A stretch of 17,313 nt of DNA from assembly GCA_022710505.1 (NCBI GenBank), contig JAKLGS010000010.1:1-17313 (forward strand), read 5' to 3'. Source of the stretch: Patescibacteria group bacterium (lineage in GTDB: Bacteria; Patescibacteriota; WWE3; UBA101185; UBA10185). The notes beneath the pieces are model-generated. The model had not been told where the DNA came from and ran no database searches. It saw only the letters and a list, made by a program, of their open reading frames with translations. A program made the position numbers and the translations under genes. Positions 1 through 4,715 of this stretch are shown here, one piece after another (the first letter of the stretch is position 1; each line of letters opens with the position of its first letter).

Positions 1-77
1 ATGTGTTTGCCGTCTTCCCATACTTTCCAACAAGGTGTTTCGCCTTTGACTATTTTATCAAAAATTGTGTCAGACAT
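1..77 (-). CDS. HIT-family (histidine triad) protein, N-terminal fragment
   Basis: The minus strand opens with ATG at 77-75 and encodes 25 residues before the window ends. They start MSDTIFDKIVKGETPCWKVW and continue EDGKH. This matches the N-terminus of HIT-domain nucleotide hydrolases or transferases, which usually begin with IFCKIV, GEIP and VYEDD blocks. The HxHxH active site lies outside the window and cannot be checked. The Cys residues often present near the start for zinc binding are replaced by Thr and Asp. A weak GGA lies six bases before the ATG. The gene runs leftward, away from the DGR island, and its leader abuts a repeat at 97-148 related to the island leaders. Confidence 0.7.
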   Translation of the reverse strand, partial: MSDTIFDKIVKGETPCWKVWEDGKH

Positions 78-96
78 ATTAGTTCCATTGTATCAT

Positions 97-148
97 CTGG
101 AGCACCGTTCGAGTTTGGAAACCCCAAGTAAAGTATACTCTCCATGCT
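97..148. repeat. Third, isolated copy of the island leader repeat
   Basis: This 52-bp segment matches 712-764 and 3736-3786 with few mismatches. It shares the ggagcacc start, the ggaaacccc core and the gtatactct near-palindrome. In the other two places it lies between a large hairpin and a VP promoter. Here it lies between the HIT gene and the ORF at 164-436, with no VP gene, outside the left edge of the island. It may be the scar of an older unit or an independent small repeat. Confidence 0.75.
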
Positions 149-163
149 AGAAAGAAGCACAGC

Positions 164-436
164 TTGCATCTTCGTTGCACTCAGTGTGATACAAAGTATC
201 TAAGTAAAAATCCATATCTTTCGGCAGGTGTAGTTATCAACGCTACCCTAAAAACCAGAAAAAAATGGGGGGACAGACCAAAGACACATTTAAATAGGAG
301 ACAGTGTGATGAGGCCTTGAATAGTAGATTAGTATACTTTCCTACAGAGAAATTTGTGTTCGTAGATAATGAAGAGGGAAGTGATATTTATGCAAGGGTA
401 AAGGATGTTCTTGAGAGGCTGTTGCTAAGATTGTGA
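164..436 (+). CDS. Unrecognised ORF, possible remnant of a larger gene
   Basis: An open frame of 90 codons starts at a TTG and ends with TGA. I see no ribosome binding site and no in-frame ATG near the start. The frame opens right after the repeat at 97-148, so it may be the tail of a gene whose front was replaced. The C-terminal part (YFPTEKFVFVDNEEG, then a basic, Leu-rich helix) looks protein-like. It faintly recalls the last strand and helix of P-loop kinases, but I recognise no family. It could also be a chance ORF. The FVFV in it is not part of a VP-type variable domain. Confidence 0.3.
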   Translation: MHLRCTQCDTKYLSKNPYLSAGVVINATLKTRKKWGDRPKTHLNRRQCDEALNSRLVYFPTEKFVFVDNEEGSDIYARVKDVLERLLLRL

Positions 437-505
437 TATCCCCTCTGTTTAGTTAGGGTAGTTATTATGCTTTTCTTTGGAGTACAGCTATTCGTTCTGT
501 TTAAA

Positions 506-543
506 CAAAAAGCCTCCCAAGGAATGAATCTCTGTCAGGCTTT
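506..543 (-). terminator. Orphaned tRNA-type Rho-independent terminator
   Basis: The stem is AAAGCCT (509-515) with AGGCTTT (537-543). On the minus strand a T-run follows (A-run 507-511). The 43-bp stretch 505-547 matches 10216-10258, the terminator joined to tRNA-Asp, with about three mismatches and the same spacing to the CCA-complement tgg. Here it is joined to only a 21-bp tRNA-Gly end, so it probably once terminated tRNA-Gly. Confidence 0.75.
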
Positions 544-544
544 C

Positions 545-565
545 TGGAGCGGGCGACGGGATTCG
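545..565 (-). repeat. Copy 1 of tRNA-Gly 3' end (putative attachment-site repeat)
   Basis: These 21 bp are identical to 4641-4661, the last 21 bases (T-loop part, T-stem, acceptor strand, CCA) of the intact tRNA-Gly on the minus strand, and to 3569-3589. The sequence then departs from a tRNA. This is what remains when an element integrates at a tRNA 3' end. It marks the left edge of the DGR island. No integrase is visible in the window. Confidence 0.8.
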
Positions 566-811
566 GTCACCTGTCTTAAGACACTCTAACTCATACTTAT
601 TCGTAAGAGTCTCTAAAGCACGCGACCCCGCCTCGCTCACTTCGTTCGCTCCGGCATTCTCATCCCGTTTTACCAGAGAGCTTGTCAGGACGTAAAATCC
701 TGCCAACCTCTCTGGAGCACCAGTCGAGTCTGGAAACCCCAAGTAAAAGTATACTCTTTAGGCTGTAATTGAGACAAATGAGACAGTATAAAAAAGAGGT
801 TATTGTATTAT
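566..811. repeat. Structured leader repeat upstream of VP1 (copy A)
   Basis: This stretch without a gene aligns with 3590-3833 upstream of VP2. Shared parts are a segment able to fold through ACTCT/AGAGT arms (about 577-617), the GC-rich block around 620-665 containing gctcacttcgttcgctc, a long hairpin at 673-715 and the ggaaacccc/gtatactct block at 712-764. The hairpin sequence differs between copies while the rest is conserved. The full repeat runs on through the promoter and start codon of each VP gene (about 543-905 and 3567-3927). An open frame on the minus strand here is not conserved in copy B. Confidence 0.8.
673..715. other. Long hairpin in leader copy A
   Basis: CCAGAGAG (673-680) pairs with CTCTCTGG (708-715), TTG (682-684) with CAA (704-706) and CAGGA (686-690) with TCCTG (698-702). 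This gives 16 pairs, two single mismatches and a 7-base loop. No T-run follows on either strand, so it is not a standard terminator. The matching place in copy B holds a hairpin of similar length and different sequence (3698-3735). Confidence 0.75.
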
Positions 812-840
812 TTGAATATTATTCATCCCTATAGTATAGT
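812..840 (+). promoter_or_regulatory. Promoter of VP1
   Basis: The -35 box TTGAAT (812-817) and -10 box TATAGT (835-840) are 17 bp apart. The same boxes and spacing occur before VP2 (3834-3862), while the spacer sequence differs. Transcription would start near 847, leaving a leader of about 45 bases to the VP1 ATG. Confidence 0.65.
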
Positions 841-892
841 AGACGCATCTTACTATAACTACCAAAATTAGGTAGAGAAAGGATTGACTGTC

Positions 893-1501
893 ATGAGTAC
901 AAATGACACTCGGTTGGCGCTCTCTGATATTCAGGGACCGCTCACTAGCCTTCTTGAGAAGGTTTGTGGTCGGGAAGGCGAAATGTGGTTGCGAGGACTA
1001 AATAAGTTTCTACGCAAAGAAAATCCTTGGGAAAAGCCGGAAACTTTCAAGATCATCGAAATCGGTACTCACAAGGATGTGAAGTCCCTGCGCAAAGCTT
1101 TGGAGGAGTCTGGCGCACAGATTGGAGATTATGCCAGTGATATTCTCAACAAGACTAAGTTGAGTAAATCTAGGCAGTTCTTGGATCTGGTAGCTTTGAC
1201 TGTCGAAGAGCTGGGATTTCCGAAAGGTGCCAGGCTTGAAGACATTTACACAACTGCCAAAGATCAAGGTTTGGATCTGTGTCCTGCTGAAGTTGGTCCT
1301 CAACTGCGATTGCAGTATTTTGATCAACCAACTAAAGAATGGCTCGTAATTGCCATGGAACCTATAAAAGATTCCGATGGTGATCTGGACCTGTTCAGCG
1401 TCAAGCACTATGATGATGATCGTTGGCTTGGCGCGAGCTATGGGGGGCCTGACCGCTTCTGGCGTGCTCACGCTCGCTTTGTCTTCGTGCGCTGCAAGTA
1501 A
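893..1501 (+). CDS. DGR variable protein VP1 (C-terminal variable domain)
   Basis: A 202-residue protein whose last 43 residues (160-202) are the variable repeat VR1. I chose ATG 893 because AGAAAGGA (876-883) sits nine bases upstream, and the same ATG and MSTN start occur in VP2; an in-frame TTG at 884 is less likely. Residues 1-45 are an N-terminal module (WLRGLNKFLRKENPW) absent from VP2. Next comes a region shared with VP2 (IEIGTHKDVKSL, ILNKTKLSKS, PAEVGPQLRLQY, IAMEPI), then the variable domain ending RFVFVR. I recall such proteins as common in CPR genomes. DGR target proteins normally carry a C-type-lectin-like ligand-binding fold, inferred here. There is no signal peptide or membrane segment, so it is probably cytoplasmic. 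The gene is more GC-rich than avd and RT. Confidence 0.88.
   Translation: MSTNDTRLALSDIQGPLTSLLEKVCGREGEMWLRGLNKFLRKENPWEKPETFKIIEIGTHKDVKSLRKALEESGAQIGDYASDILNKTKLSKSRQFLDLVALTVEELGFPKGARLEDIYTTAKDQGLDLCPAEVGPQLRLQYFDQPTKEWLVIAMEPIKDSDGDLDLFSVKHYDDDRWLGASYGGPDRFWRAHARFVFVRCK
1370..1498 (+). repeat. Variable repeat VR1
   Basis: Aligned with TR 1857-1985 without gaps (43 codons). By hand count, in codons 1-33 about 13 of 28 TR adenines are changed in VR1 and only about 4 of 71 other bases. AAC/AAT template codons became GAC, AGC, TAT, GGC, AGC, CGC and CGT. In codons 34-43 non-adenine changes dominate. This is the recipient of mutagenic retrohoming. Confidence 0.9.
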
Positions 1502-1577
1502 TTTGCTCTTTGAACTCTGGTCATTTGGATTTTGAATTTAGATTCTTTGACCTTTGTACTTTGAGCTCGTTTTACCA

Positions 1578-1622
1578 AACTCCGTGTTCTTAGGTTTTAT
1601 ATACCAAAGCACGGAGTTTTTT
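1578..1622 (+). terminator. Terminator of VP1
   Basis: AACTCCGTG (1578-1586) pairs with CACGGAGTT (1610-1618). An inner stem CTTAGGT/ACCAAAG has one mismatch, and the T-run is 1617-1622. The same hairpin follows VP2 (4490-4535). In the phage BPP-1 DGR a hairpin just after VR aids retrohoming. This one is about 80 bases beyond VR, so termination is the simpler role. Confidence 0.85.
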
Positions 1623-1856
1623 GTTAAAATAAAGCTGGTAGTAGGTGAATACGCAAACAACTAAGGTTTTTGCTACCGAATCCAGTGTCCGTACACCCAG
1701 AATAATTTAGATTAAGGTTTAAGTTAGAGTGGTGTATAAAACTTTAAAAAAATGAGGATACTTGGTGCAGAGTACTGGGGGAATTTAGTTCACAAATAAG
1801 ATTCAACTTTAAGAGAAATCAAAAAGTGGTGGCATAGATGGTACTTTGTACATAAC
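1623..1856 (+). promoter_or_regulatory. Region upstream of TR, probable leader of the TR RNA
   Basis: No gene is visible. A possible -10 box TATAAA lies at 1735-1740, with only a poor -35 (TTAAGG) 17 bp upstream. Small inverted repeats occur (GGTAG/CTACC; GTGT ccgt ACAC). DGR template RNAs need flanking structured sequence, so this stretch may be part of the TR transcript. Promoter and RNA start are not established. Confidence 0.35.
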
Positions 1857-1985
1857 GATTCCGATGGTGATCTGAACCTGTTCAACGTTAAGCACAATGA
1901 CGACGATCGTTGGCTTAACGCGAACTATGGTAAGCCTGACAACTTATGGAATGCTGATAACCGATTCGTGTTTGTTCGTCGCTAG
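1857..1985 (+). repeat. DGR template repeat (TR)
   Basis: This 129-bp non-coding copy of the VP C-terminus reads as 43 VP-like codons ending in TAG, but has no start upstream. It is rich in AAC, AAT and AAG codons exactly where VR1 varies: template codons 7, 10, 14, 21, 23, 26, 29, 32 and 35. Adenine-rich AAY codons let A-directed mutation reach many amino acids without stop codons. It lies on the same strand as both VR sequences and RT. Its last ten codons encode RFVFVRR like the VRs but differ from them at nearly every third base. Confidence 0.9.
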
Positions 1986-1996
1986 TCTTCTTACTT

Positions 1997-2030
1997 CTCT
2001 CCTAGCTTTTGCTGGGAGAGTTTTGTTTTT
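1997..2030 (+). terminator. Terminator directly after TR
   Basis: CTCTCCTAGC (1997-2006) pairs over ten positions (one G-T) with GCTGGGAGAG (2011-2020) around a TTTT loop, then TTTTGTTTTT. It starts 12 bases after TR and would end the TR RNA; leaky read-through could feed RT. It overlaps the last codons of avd on the other strand. It may also act as the hairpin found near DGR repeats. Confidence 0.8.
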
Positions 2031-2421
2031 GCAAATGTGTAATCCAACCACCGAGCATTTTGCCCATTTCATCTACCTGCTTAGATAGAAGAATATATTT
2101 CATATCATCTATGGATTTTGTTTCCCAAAGAATCATCATGAGAACTTTTAGTGTATCGTTTTTTCTTATTGCTAGGTTTATGAAGTCTTGCTTTTCTAGG
2201 GATTTTGAAAAGCTTGCAGAAGAGAGATTTTCAATGATTTCTACAAATAAATTATCAATTCTAAGGCCAAGGGTATACCTGTGTATTTTAGGAAGCTTTT
2301 GAAAATATCCAAACCACGTTAAGTAAGTTTCCTTTGTGTGCTTTATTATAGGCAGTAGATTTATTTTATTTTTAGATGGTAGCTGGGGGGGGCAGAAGTA
2401 TTTATGATTAGATTCACTCAT
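2002..2421 (-). CDS. avd: DGR accessory variability protein Avd
   Basis: A 139-residue protein matching the Avd family, a small basic four-helix bundle that forms a pentamer, binds the DGR reverse transcriptase and the TR RNA, and is needed for mutagenic cDNA synthesis. Family features seen: LPIIKHTKETYLTWFGYF, PKIHRYTLGLRIDN, IDDMKYILLSKQVDEMGKML and a final GGWI. The gene is antisense to TR and RT. Its ATG (2421-2419) lies inside the RT reading frame (18-bp head-to-head overlap) and its TAG lies inside the TR terminator. I see no good ribosome binding site. An eight-C run falls at codons 10-13. Family assignment is from recognition of the motif series. Confidence 0.85.
   Translation of the reverse strand: MSESNHKYFCPPQLPSKNKINLLPIIKHTKETYLTWFGYFQKLPKIHRYTLGLRIDNLFVEIIENLSSASFSKSLEKQDFINLAIRKNDTLKVLMMILWETKSIDDMKYILLSKQVDEMGKMLGGWITHLQKQNSPSKS
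2385..2392 (+). other. Eight-base homopolymer at the avd/RT overlap
   Basis: Eight G on the plus strand, in the leader just before the RT start (12-19 bases upstream of ATG 2404). The same bases are eight C inside avd codons for Cys-Pro-Pro. The purine-rich run may serve as RT ribosome binding site, and a one-base slip would frameshift avd. Confidence 0.6.
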
Positions 2422-3417
2422 ACATATAAAGATATCATTTCTCTTGATAATCTTCTTGCTGCTTGGAAGGAGTTTAGAAATGGAAAACGCTCAAGAAAAG
2501 ATGTTCAAGTGTTTGAGCAGGATTTAATGAGAAATCTGTTTCAGCTGCACGAAGACTTAAAAACAAAAAAATATGAACACTCAAAATATGTAGAATTTAA
2601 AATTTCTGATCCAAAACCGAGGATTATTCATAAAGCTGCAGTTAGGGATAGATTACTTCACCATGCTTTACATAGAATGCTTTATCCATTTTTTGATACA
2701 AAGTTTATAACCGACTCATATTCATGCCGAATAGATAAAGGTTCGCACGAAGCCCTTAATAAATTTCGTAGATTTTCATTTAAGGTTTCAAAGAATAATA
2801 CAAAAACTGCATGGATCTTAAAGTGTGATATAAAGAAGTTTTTTGCATCCATAGATCACAAGATTCTTATTAGAATTATTAAGGATTCCATTTCCGATAA
2901 AGATATTACTTGGATTCTTTCAGAAGTTATTAATAGTTTTAATTTGGGTAATAATAAGGGTCTTCCTCTAGGAAATCTTACATCTCAGCTTTTTGCAAAT
3001 ATTTATATGGATAGATTTGATAAATTTATAAAACATACTTTGAAAGTAAAATATTATATTCGTTACGCCGATGATTTTATTTTTATATCAGAAAATAAAA
3101 ACGAACTAATGGGAATGTATCCTAAGATCAAAGATTTTCTATGGCAAAAACTTCGTTTAGAACTGCATGGAAGCAAAACTTTGTTAAAAAGTGTAGCTTC
3201 TGGGATAGATTTTCTTGGTTGGGTTAATTTTTCAGATCATAGAATATTAAGAACGACGACAAAAAAGAGGATGTTCCGAAATATTGTATTTAGTAATTAT
3301 GATCAGAAAACTATTCAATCTTACTTAGGGCTTATCTCTCACGGAAATACTTACAAACTGAGAAAAGAAATTTTTAATCAAGCCAAACCAACATTTTTAG
3401 AGTGGTCGGAACTTTGA
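2404..3417 (+). CDS. DGR reverse transcriptase
   Basis: A 337-residue protein, typical length for DGR reverse transcriptases. It copies the TR RNA into cDNA with random bases opposite adenine. Motifs: RxxxKAAVRDRLLHHAL (74-90), CDIKKFF with catalytic Asp142, GLPLGNLTSQ (186-195) and YADD (221-224, Asp223/224), then GIDFLGW (267-273). LGNLTSQ in place of the QGxxxSP of group II intron and retroviral enzymes marks the DGR class. There is no maturase or endonuclease domain. The start at ATG 2404 overlaps the avd start, and a G-rich run lies upstream. Base composition is AT-rich like avd and unlike the VP genes. Its last codons and stop fall in a 17-bp sequence (3406-3422) repeated exactly at 3552-3568. 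Confidence 0.95.
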   Translation: MIRFTHTYKDIISLDNLLAAWKEFRNGKRSRKDVQVFEQDLMRNLFQLHEDLKTKKYEHSKYVEFKISDPKPRIIHKAAVRDRLLHHALHRMLYPFFDTKFITDSYSCRIDKGSHEALNKFRRFSFKVSKNNTKTAWILKCDIKKFFASIDHKILIRIIKDSISDKDITWILSEVINSFNLGNNKGLPLGNLTSQLFANIYMDRFDKFIKHTLKVKYYIRYADDFIFISENKNELMGMYPKIKDFLWQKLRLELHGSKTLLKSVASGIDFLGWVNFSDHRILRTTTKKRMFRNIVFSNYDQKTIQSYLGLISHGNTYKLRKEIFNQAKPTFLEWSEL

Positions 3418-3475
3418 ACTTCACCTAGGGTCCGACGGGTCTGTAAATACTTCTCTGGGATACGAAAATCATACG

Positions 3476-3568
3476 AAATTATTATGATATTTAAGGAAAG
3501 GGCATTCGAGTCACATGGAACTTTAGACTTCTCGGTAGGGCGACGGGTCTATCGGAACTTTGAACTTC
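3476..3568. repeat. Right-end tail repeat of unit 1
   Basis: These 93 bp align with 4548-4640, also 93 bp, including 25 identical bases at the start and a shared gacgggtctatcggaactt block. Both copies end exactly at a tRNA-Gly 3'-end copy. In unit 1 the tail follows RT; in unit 2 it follows the VP2 terminator. The stretch 3418-3475 between RT and this tail holds only a degenerate partial copy of the same motifs. Confidence 0.85.
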
Positions 3569-3589
3569 TGGAGCGGGCGACGGGATTCG
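3569..3589 (-). repeat. Copy 2 of tRNA-Gly 3' end (unit junction)
   Basis: Identical over 21 bp to 545-565 and 4641-4661. It separates the tail of unit 1 from the leader of unit 2, as expected for tandem insertions at one tRNA gene. Confidence 0.8.
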
Positions 3590-3833
3590 GCCACCTGTCT
3601 TAAGACACTCTAACTCATTACATTCGCAAGAGTCTCTAAAGCACGCGACCCCGCCTCGCTCACTTTGTTCGCTCCGGCATTCTCATCCCTTACGCCCTGA
3701 ACTTGCCCACCACCAAAAGGTGCTGGTCAAGTTCATGGAGCACCAGTCGAGTCTGGAAACCCCGAGTAGAGTATACTCTCCAGGCTACGAATGAGACAAA
3801 TGAGACAGTATAAAAAAGAGGTTATTGTATTAT
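3590..3833. repeat. Structured leader repeat upstream of VP2 (copy B)
   Basis: Aligns with 566-811. The first roughly 100 bp and the 3736-3830 part are close matches, while 3692-3735 is replaced by an unrelated hairpin. Stop codons and shifts interrupt the frame that is open on the minus strand of copy A, so the repeat is non-coding. Confidence 0.8.
3698..3735. other. Long hairpin in leader copy B
   Basis: TGAACTTG (3698-3705) pairs with CAAGTTCA (3728-3735). After one mismatch, CCACCACC pairs with GGTGCTGG (one C-C mismatch) around an AAAA loop. It occupies the same place as 673-715 with no sequence likeness. No T-run follows. Confidence 0.75.
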
Positions 3834-3862
3834 TTGAATTTTATTCACACCTATAGTATAGT
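3834..3862 (+). promoter_or_regulatory. Promoter of VP2
   Basis: TTGAAT (3834-3839) and TATAGT (3857-3862) are 17 bp apart, as before VP1. The conserved boxes with a changed spacer support a working promoter. Confidence 0.65.
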
Positions 3863-3914
3863 AGGCGCATCTTACTATAACTACCAAAATGAGGTAGAGA
3901 AAGGATTAATTGTC

Positions 3915-4412
3915 ATGAGTACAAATAATGTTTTGGAAAAGCTTAAAACCTTCAAGACTATTGAAATCGGCACTTATACGGATGTGAAGACTGTTCTTAA
4001 AGCAATGGAGGAGATTGGAGCAGGGTCTTCGTATTGGGCCGGTTCTATTCTCAATAAGACAGAGTTGAGCAAATCTAAGCAGTCCCTAGATCTGGTGGTT
4101 CCGTCAGTCAGAGAACTGGGATTTCCCAATGGGGCTATGCGCATGAAGATATATGAGGCAGGTAGAAATCAAGGTTTGGACCTGTCTCCTGCTGAAGTTG
4201 GTCCGCAGCTGCTACTGCAGTATCCTGACCAGCCTATCGGTACGGGGCTCGTAATTGCCATGGAACCTATAACAGACTCCGATAGCGGTCTGTTCCTATT
4301 CCTGTTCTTGGTCTGTAACTATGATGGTGGTCGTTACCTTGACGCGTTCGATGGTAGGCCTGACAGATTCTACTACCCTAACGATCGCTTTGTTTTCGTG
4401 CGTCGTAAGTAA
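3915..4412 (+). CDS. DGR variable protein VP2 (C-terminal variable domain)
   Basis: A 165-residue paralogue of VP1. ATG 3915 has the same upstream AGAAAGGA and MSTN start as VP1; upstream in-frame codons from 3825 lie in the promoter and are not real. It lacks VP1's N-terminal 38-residue module and begins almost at once with IEIGTYTDVKTV. The conserved ILNKTELSKS, PAEVGPQLLLQY and IAMEPITDSDS segments follow, then the variable domain (121-165) ending RFVFVRRK. Two extra residues make a hydrophobic LFLFLFLV stretch inside the variable domain. There is no signal peptide. The fold is inferred to be C-type-lectin-like as in other DGR targets, with unknown ligand. The unit contains no RT, avd or TR, so any diversification must use trans-acting parts. 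Confidence 0.85.
   Translation: MSTNNVLEKLKTFKTIEIGTYTDVKTVLKAMEEIGAGSSYWAGSILNKTELSKSKQSLDLVVPSVRELGFPNGAMRMKIYEAGRNQGLDLSPAEVGPQLLLQYPDQPIGTGLVIAMEPITDSDSGLFLFLFLVCNYDGGRYLDAFDGRPDRFYYPNDRFVFVRRK
4275..4409 (+). repeat. Variable repeat VR2
   Basis: 45 codons aligned with the 43 of TR; six extra bases lie near the front. In the gap-free part (TR codons 17-36) I count about 10 changes at TR adenines and 11 at other bases, including TGG to TAC twice. It is homologous to TR but does not show the clean adenine bias of VR1. The last eight codons resemble VR1 more than TR. Confidence 0.75.
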
Positions 4413-4489
4413 TTTGACCTTTGAACTCTGGTCACTTGGTTTTTTTAATTTAGATTCTTTGATCTTTGTACTTTGAGCTCGTTTTACTT

Positions 4490-4535
4490 AACTCCGTGTT
4501 CTTGGGTTTTATATACCAAAGCACGGAGTTTTTTT
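4490..4535 (+). terminator. Terminator of VP2
   Basis: AACTCCGTG (4490-4498) pairs with CACGGAGTT (4522-4530), with an inner CTTGGGT/ACCAAAG stem and a T-run 4529-4535. Nearly identical to the VP1 terminator. Confidence 0.85.
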
Positions 4536-4547
4536 GTTAAAAAAACC

Positions 4548-4640
4548 AAATTATTATGATATTTAAGGAAAGAGAACTCGGATCACATGGAAATTTAGAC
4601 TTCTTGGTAGGGAGACGGGTCTATCGGAACTTCAAACATC
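4548..4640. repeat. Right-end tail repeat of unit 2
   Basis: Second copy of the 93-bp tail (see 3476-3568). It abuts the 3' end of the intact tRNA-Gly gene at 4641 and so marks the right edge of the island. Confidence 0.85.
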
Positions 4641-4715
4641 TGGAGCGGGCGACGGGATTCGAACCCGCGATCTTCTCCTTGGGAAGGAGACGCTTTACCA
4701 CTAAGCCACGCCCGC
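4641..4715 (-). tRNA. tRNA-Gly (anticodon CCC)
   Basis: A complete 75-base cloverleaf on the minus strand. Acceptor GCGGGCG pairs with CGCCCGC; the D arm is GCTT/AAGC; anticodon stem TCTCC/GGAGA encloses loop TTCCCAA with anticodon CCC; T arm GCGGG/CCCGT with loop TTCGAAT; T73 and an encoded CCA. The 3' flank now continues into the DGR island; its likely original terminator lies about 4.1 kb away at 506-543. No T-run lies close downstream. Confidence 0.95.

Noticed and set aside
488..742. 84-codon open frame on the minus strand over leader copy A
   Set aside because: The matching stretch of copy B (3567-3760) has stop codons and a replaced hairpin in that frame, and the frame runs over a tRNA end and a terminator. 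Treated as non-coding.
566..764. tmRNA or second tRNA on the minus strand of the leader repeat
   Set aside because: The CCA-like end and tRNA-Gly 3' fragment invite this, but the T-stem cannot pair and no acceptor 5' strand or tag frame fits.
1010..1471. 153-codon open frame antisense to VP1
   Set aside because: It lies wholly inside VP1 on the other strand, with no ribosome binding site and no recognisable protein. VP1 has paralogue and motif support.
1897..2088. 63-codon open frame across TR
   Set aside because: It is out of frame with the VP-like reading of TR and crosses the TR terminator. TR is better explained as a non-coding template.
2009..2302. 97-codon plus-strand frame over avd
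   Set aside because: A shadow of avd, whose family motifs are clear on the minus strand.
2404..3417. Retron or group II intron reverse transcriptase
   Set aside because: No msr/msd-like inverted repeats, no maturase or endonuclease domain, and the motif is LGNLTSQ, the DGR type. TR and VR are present.
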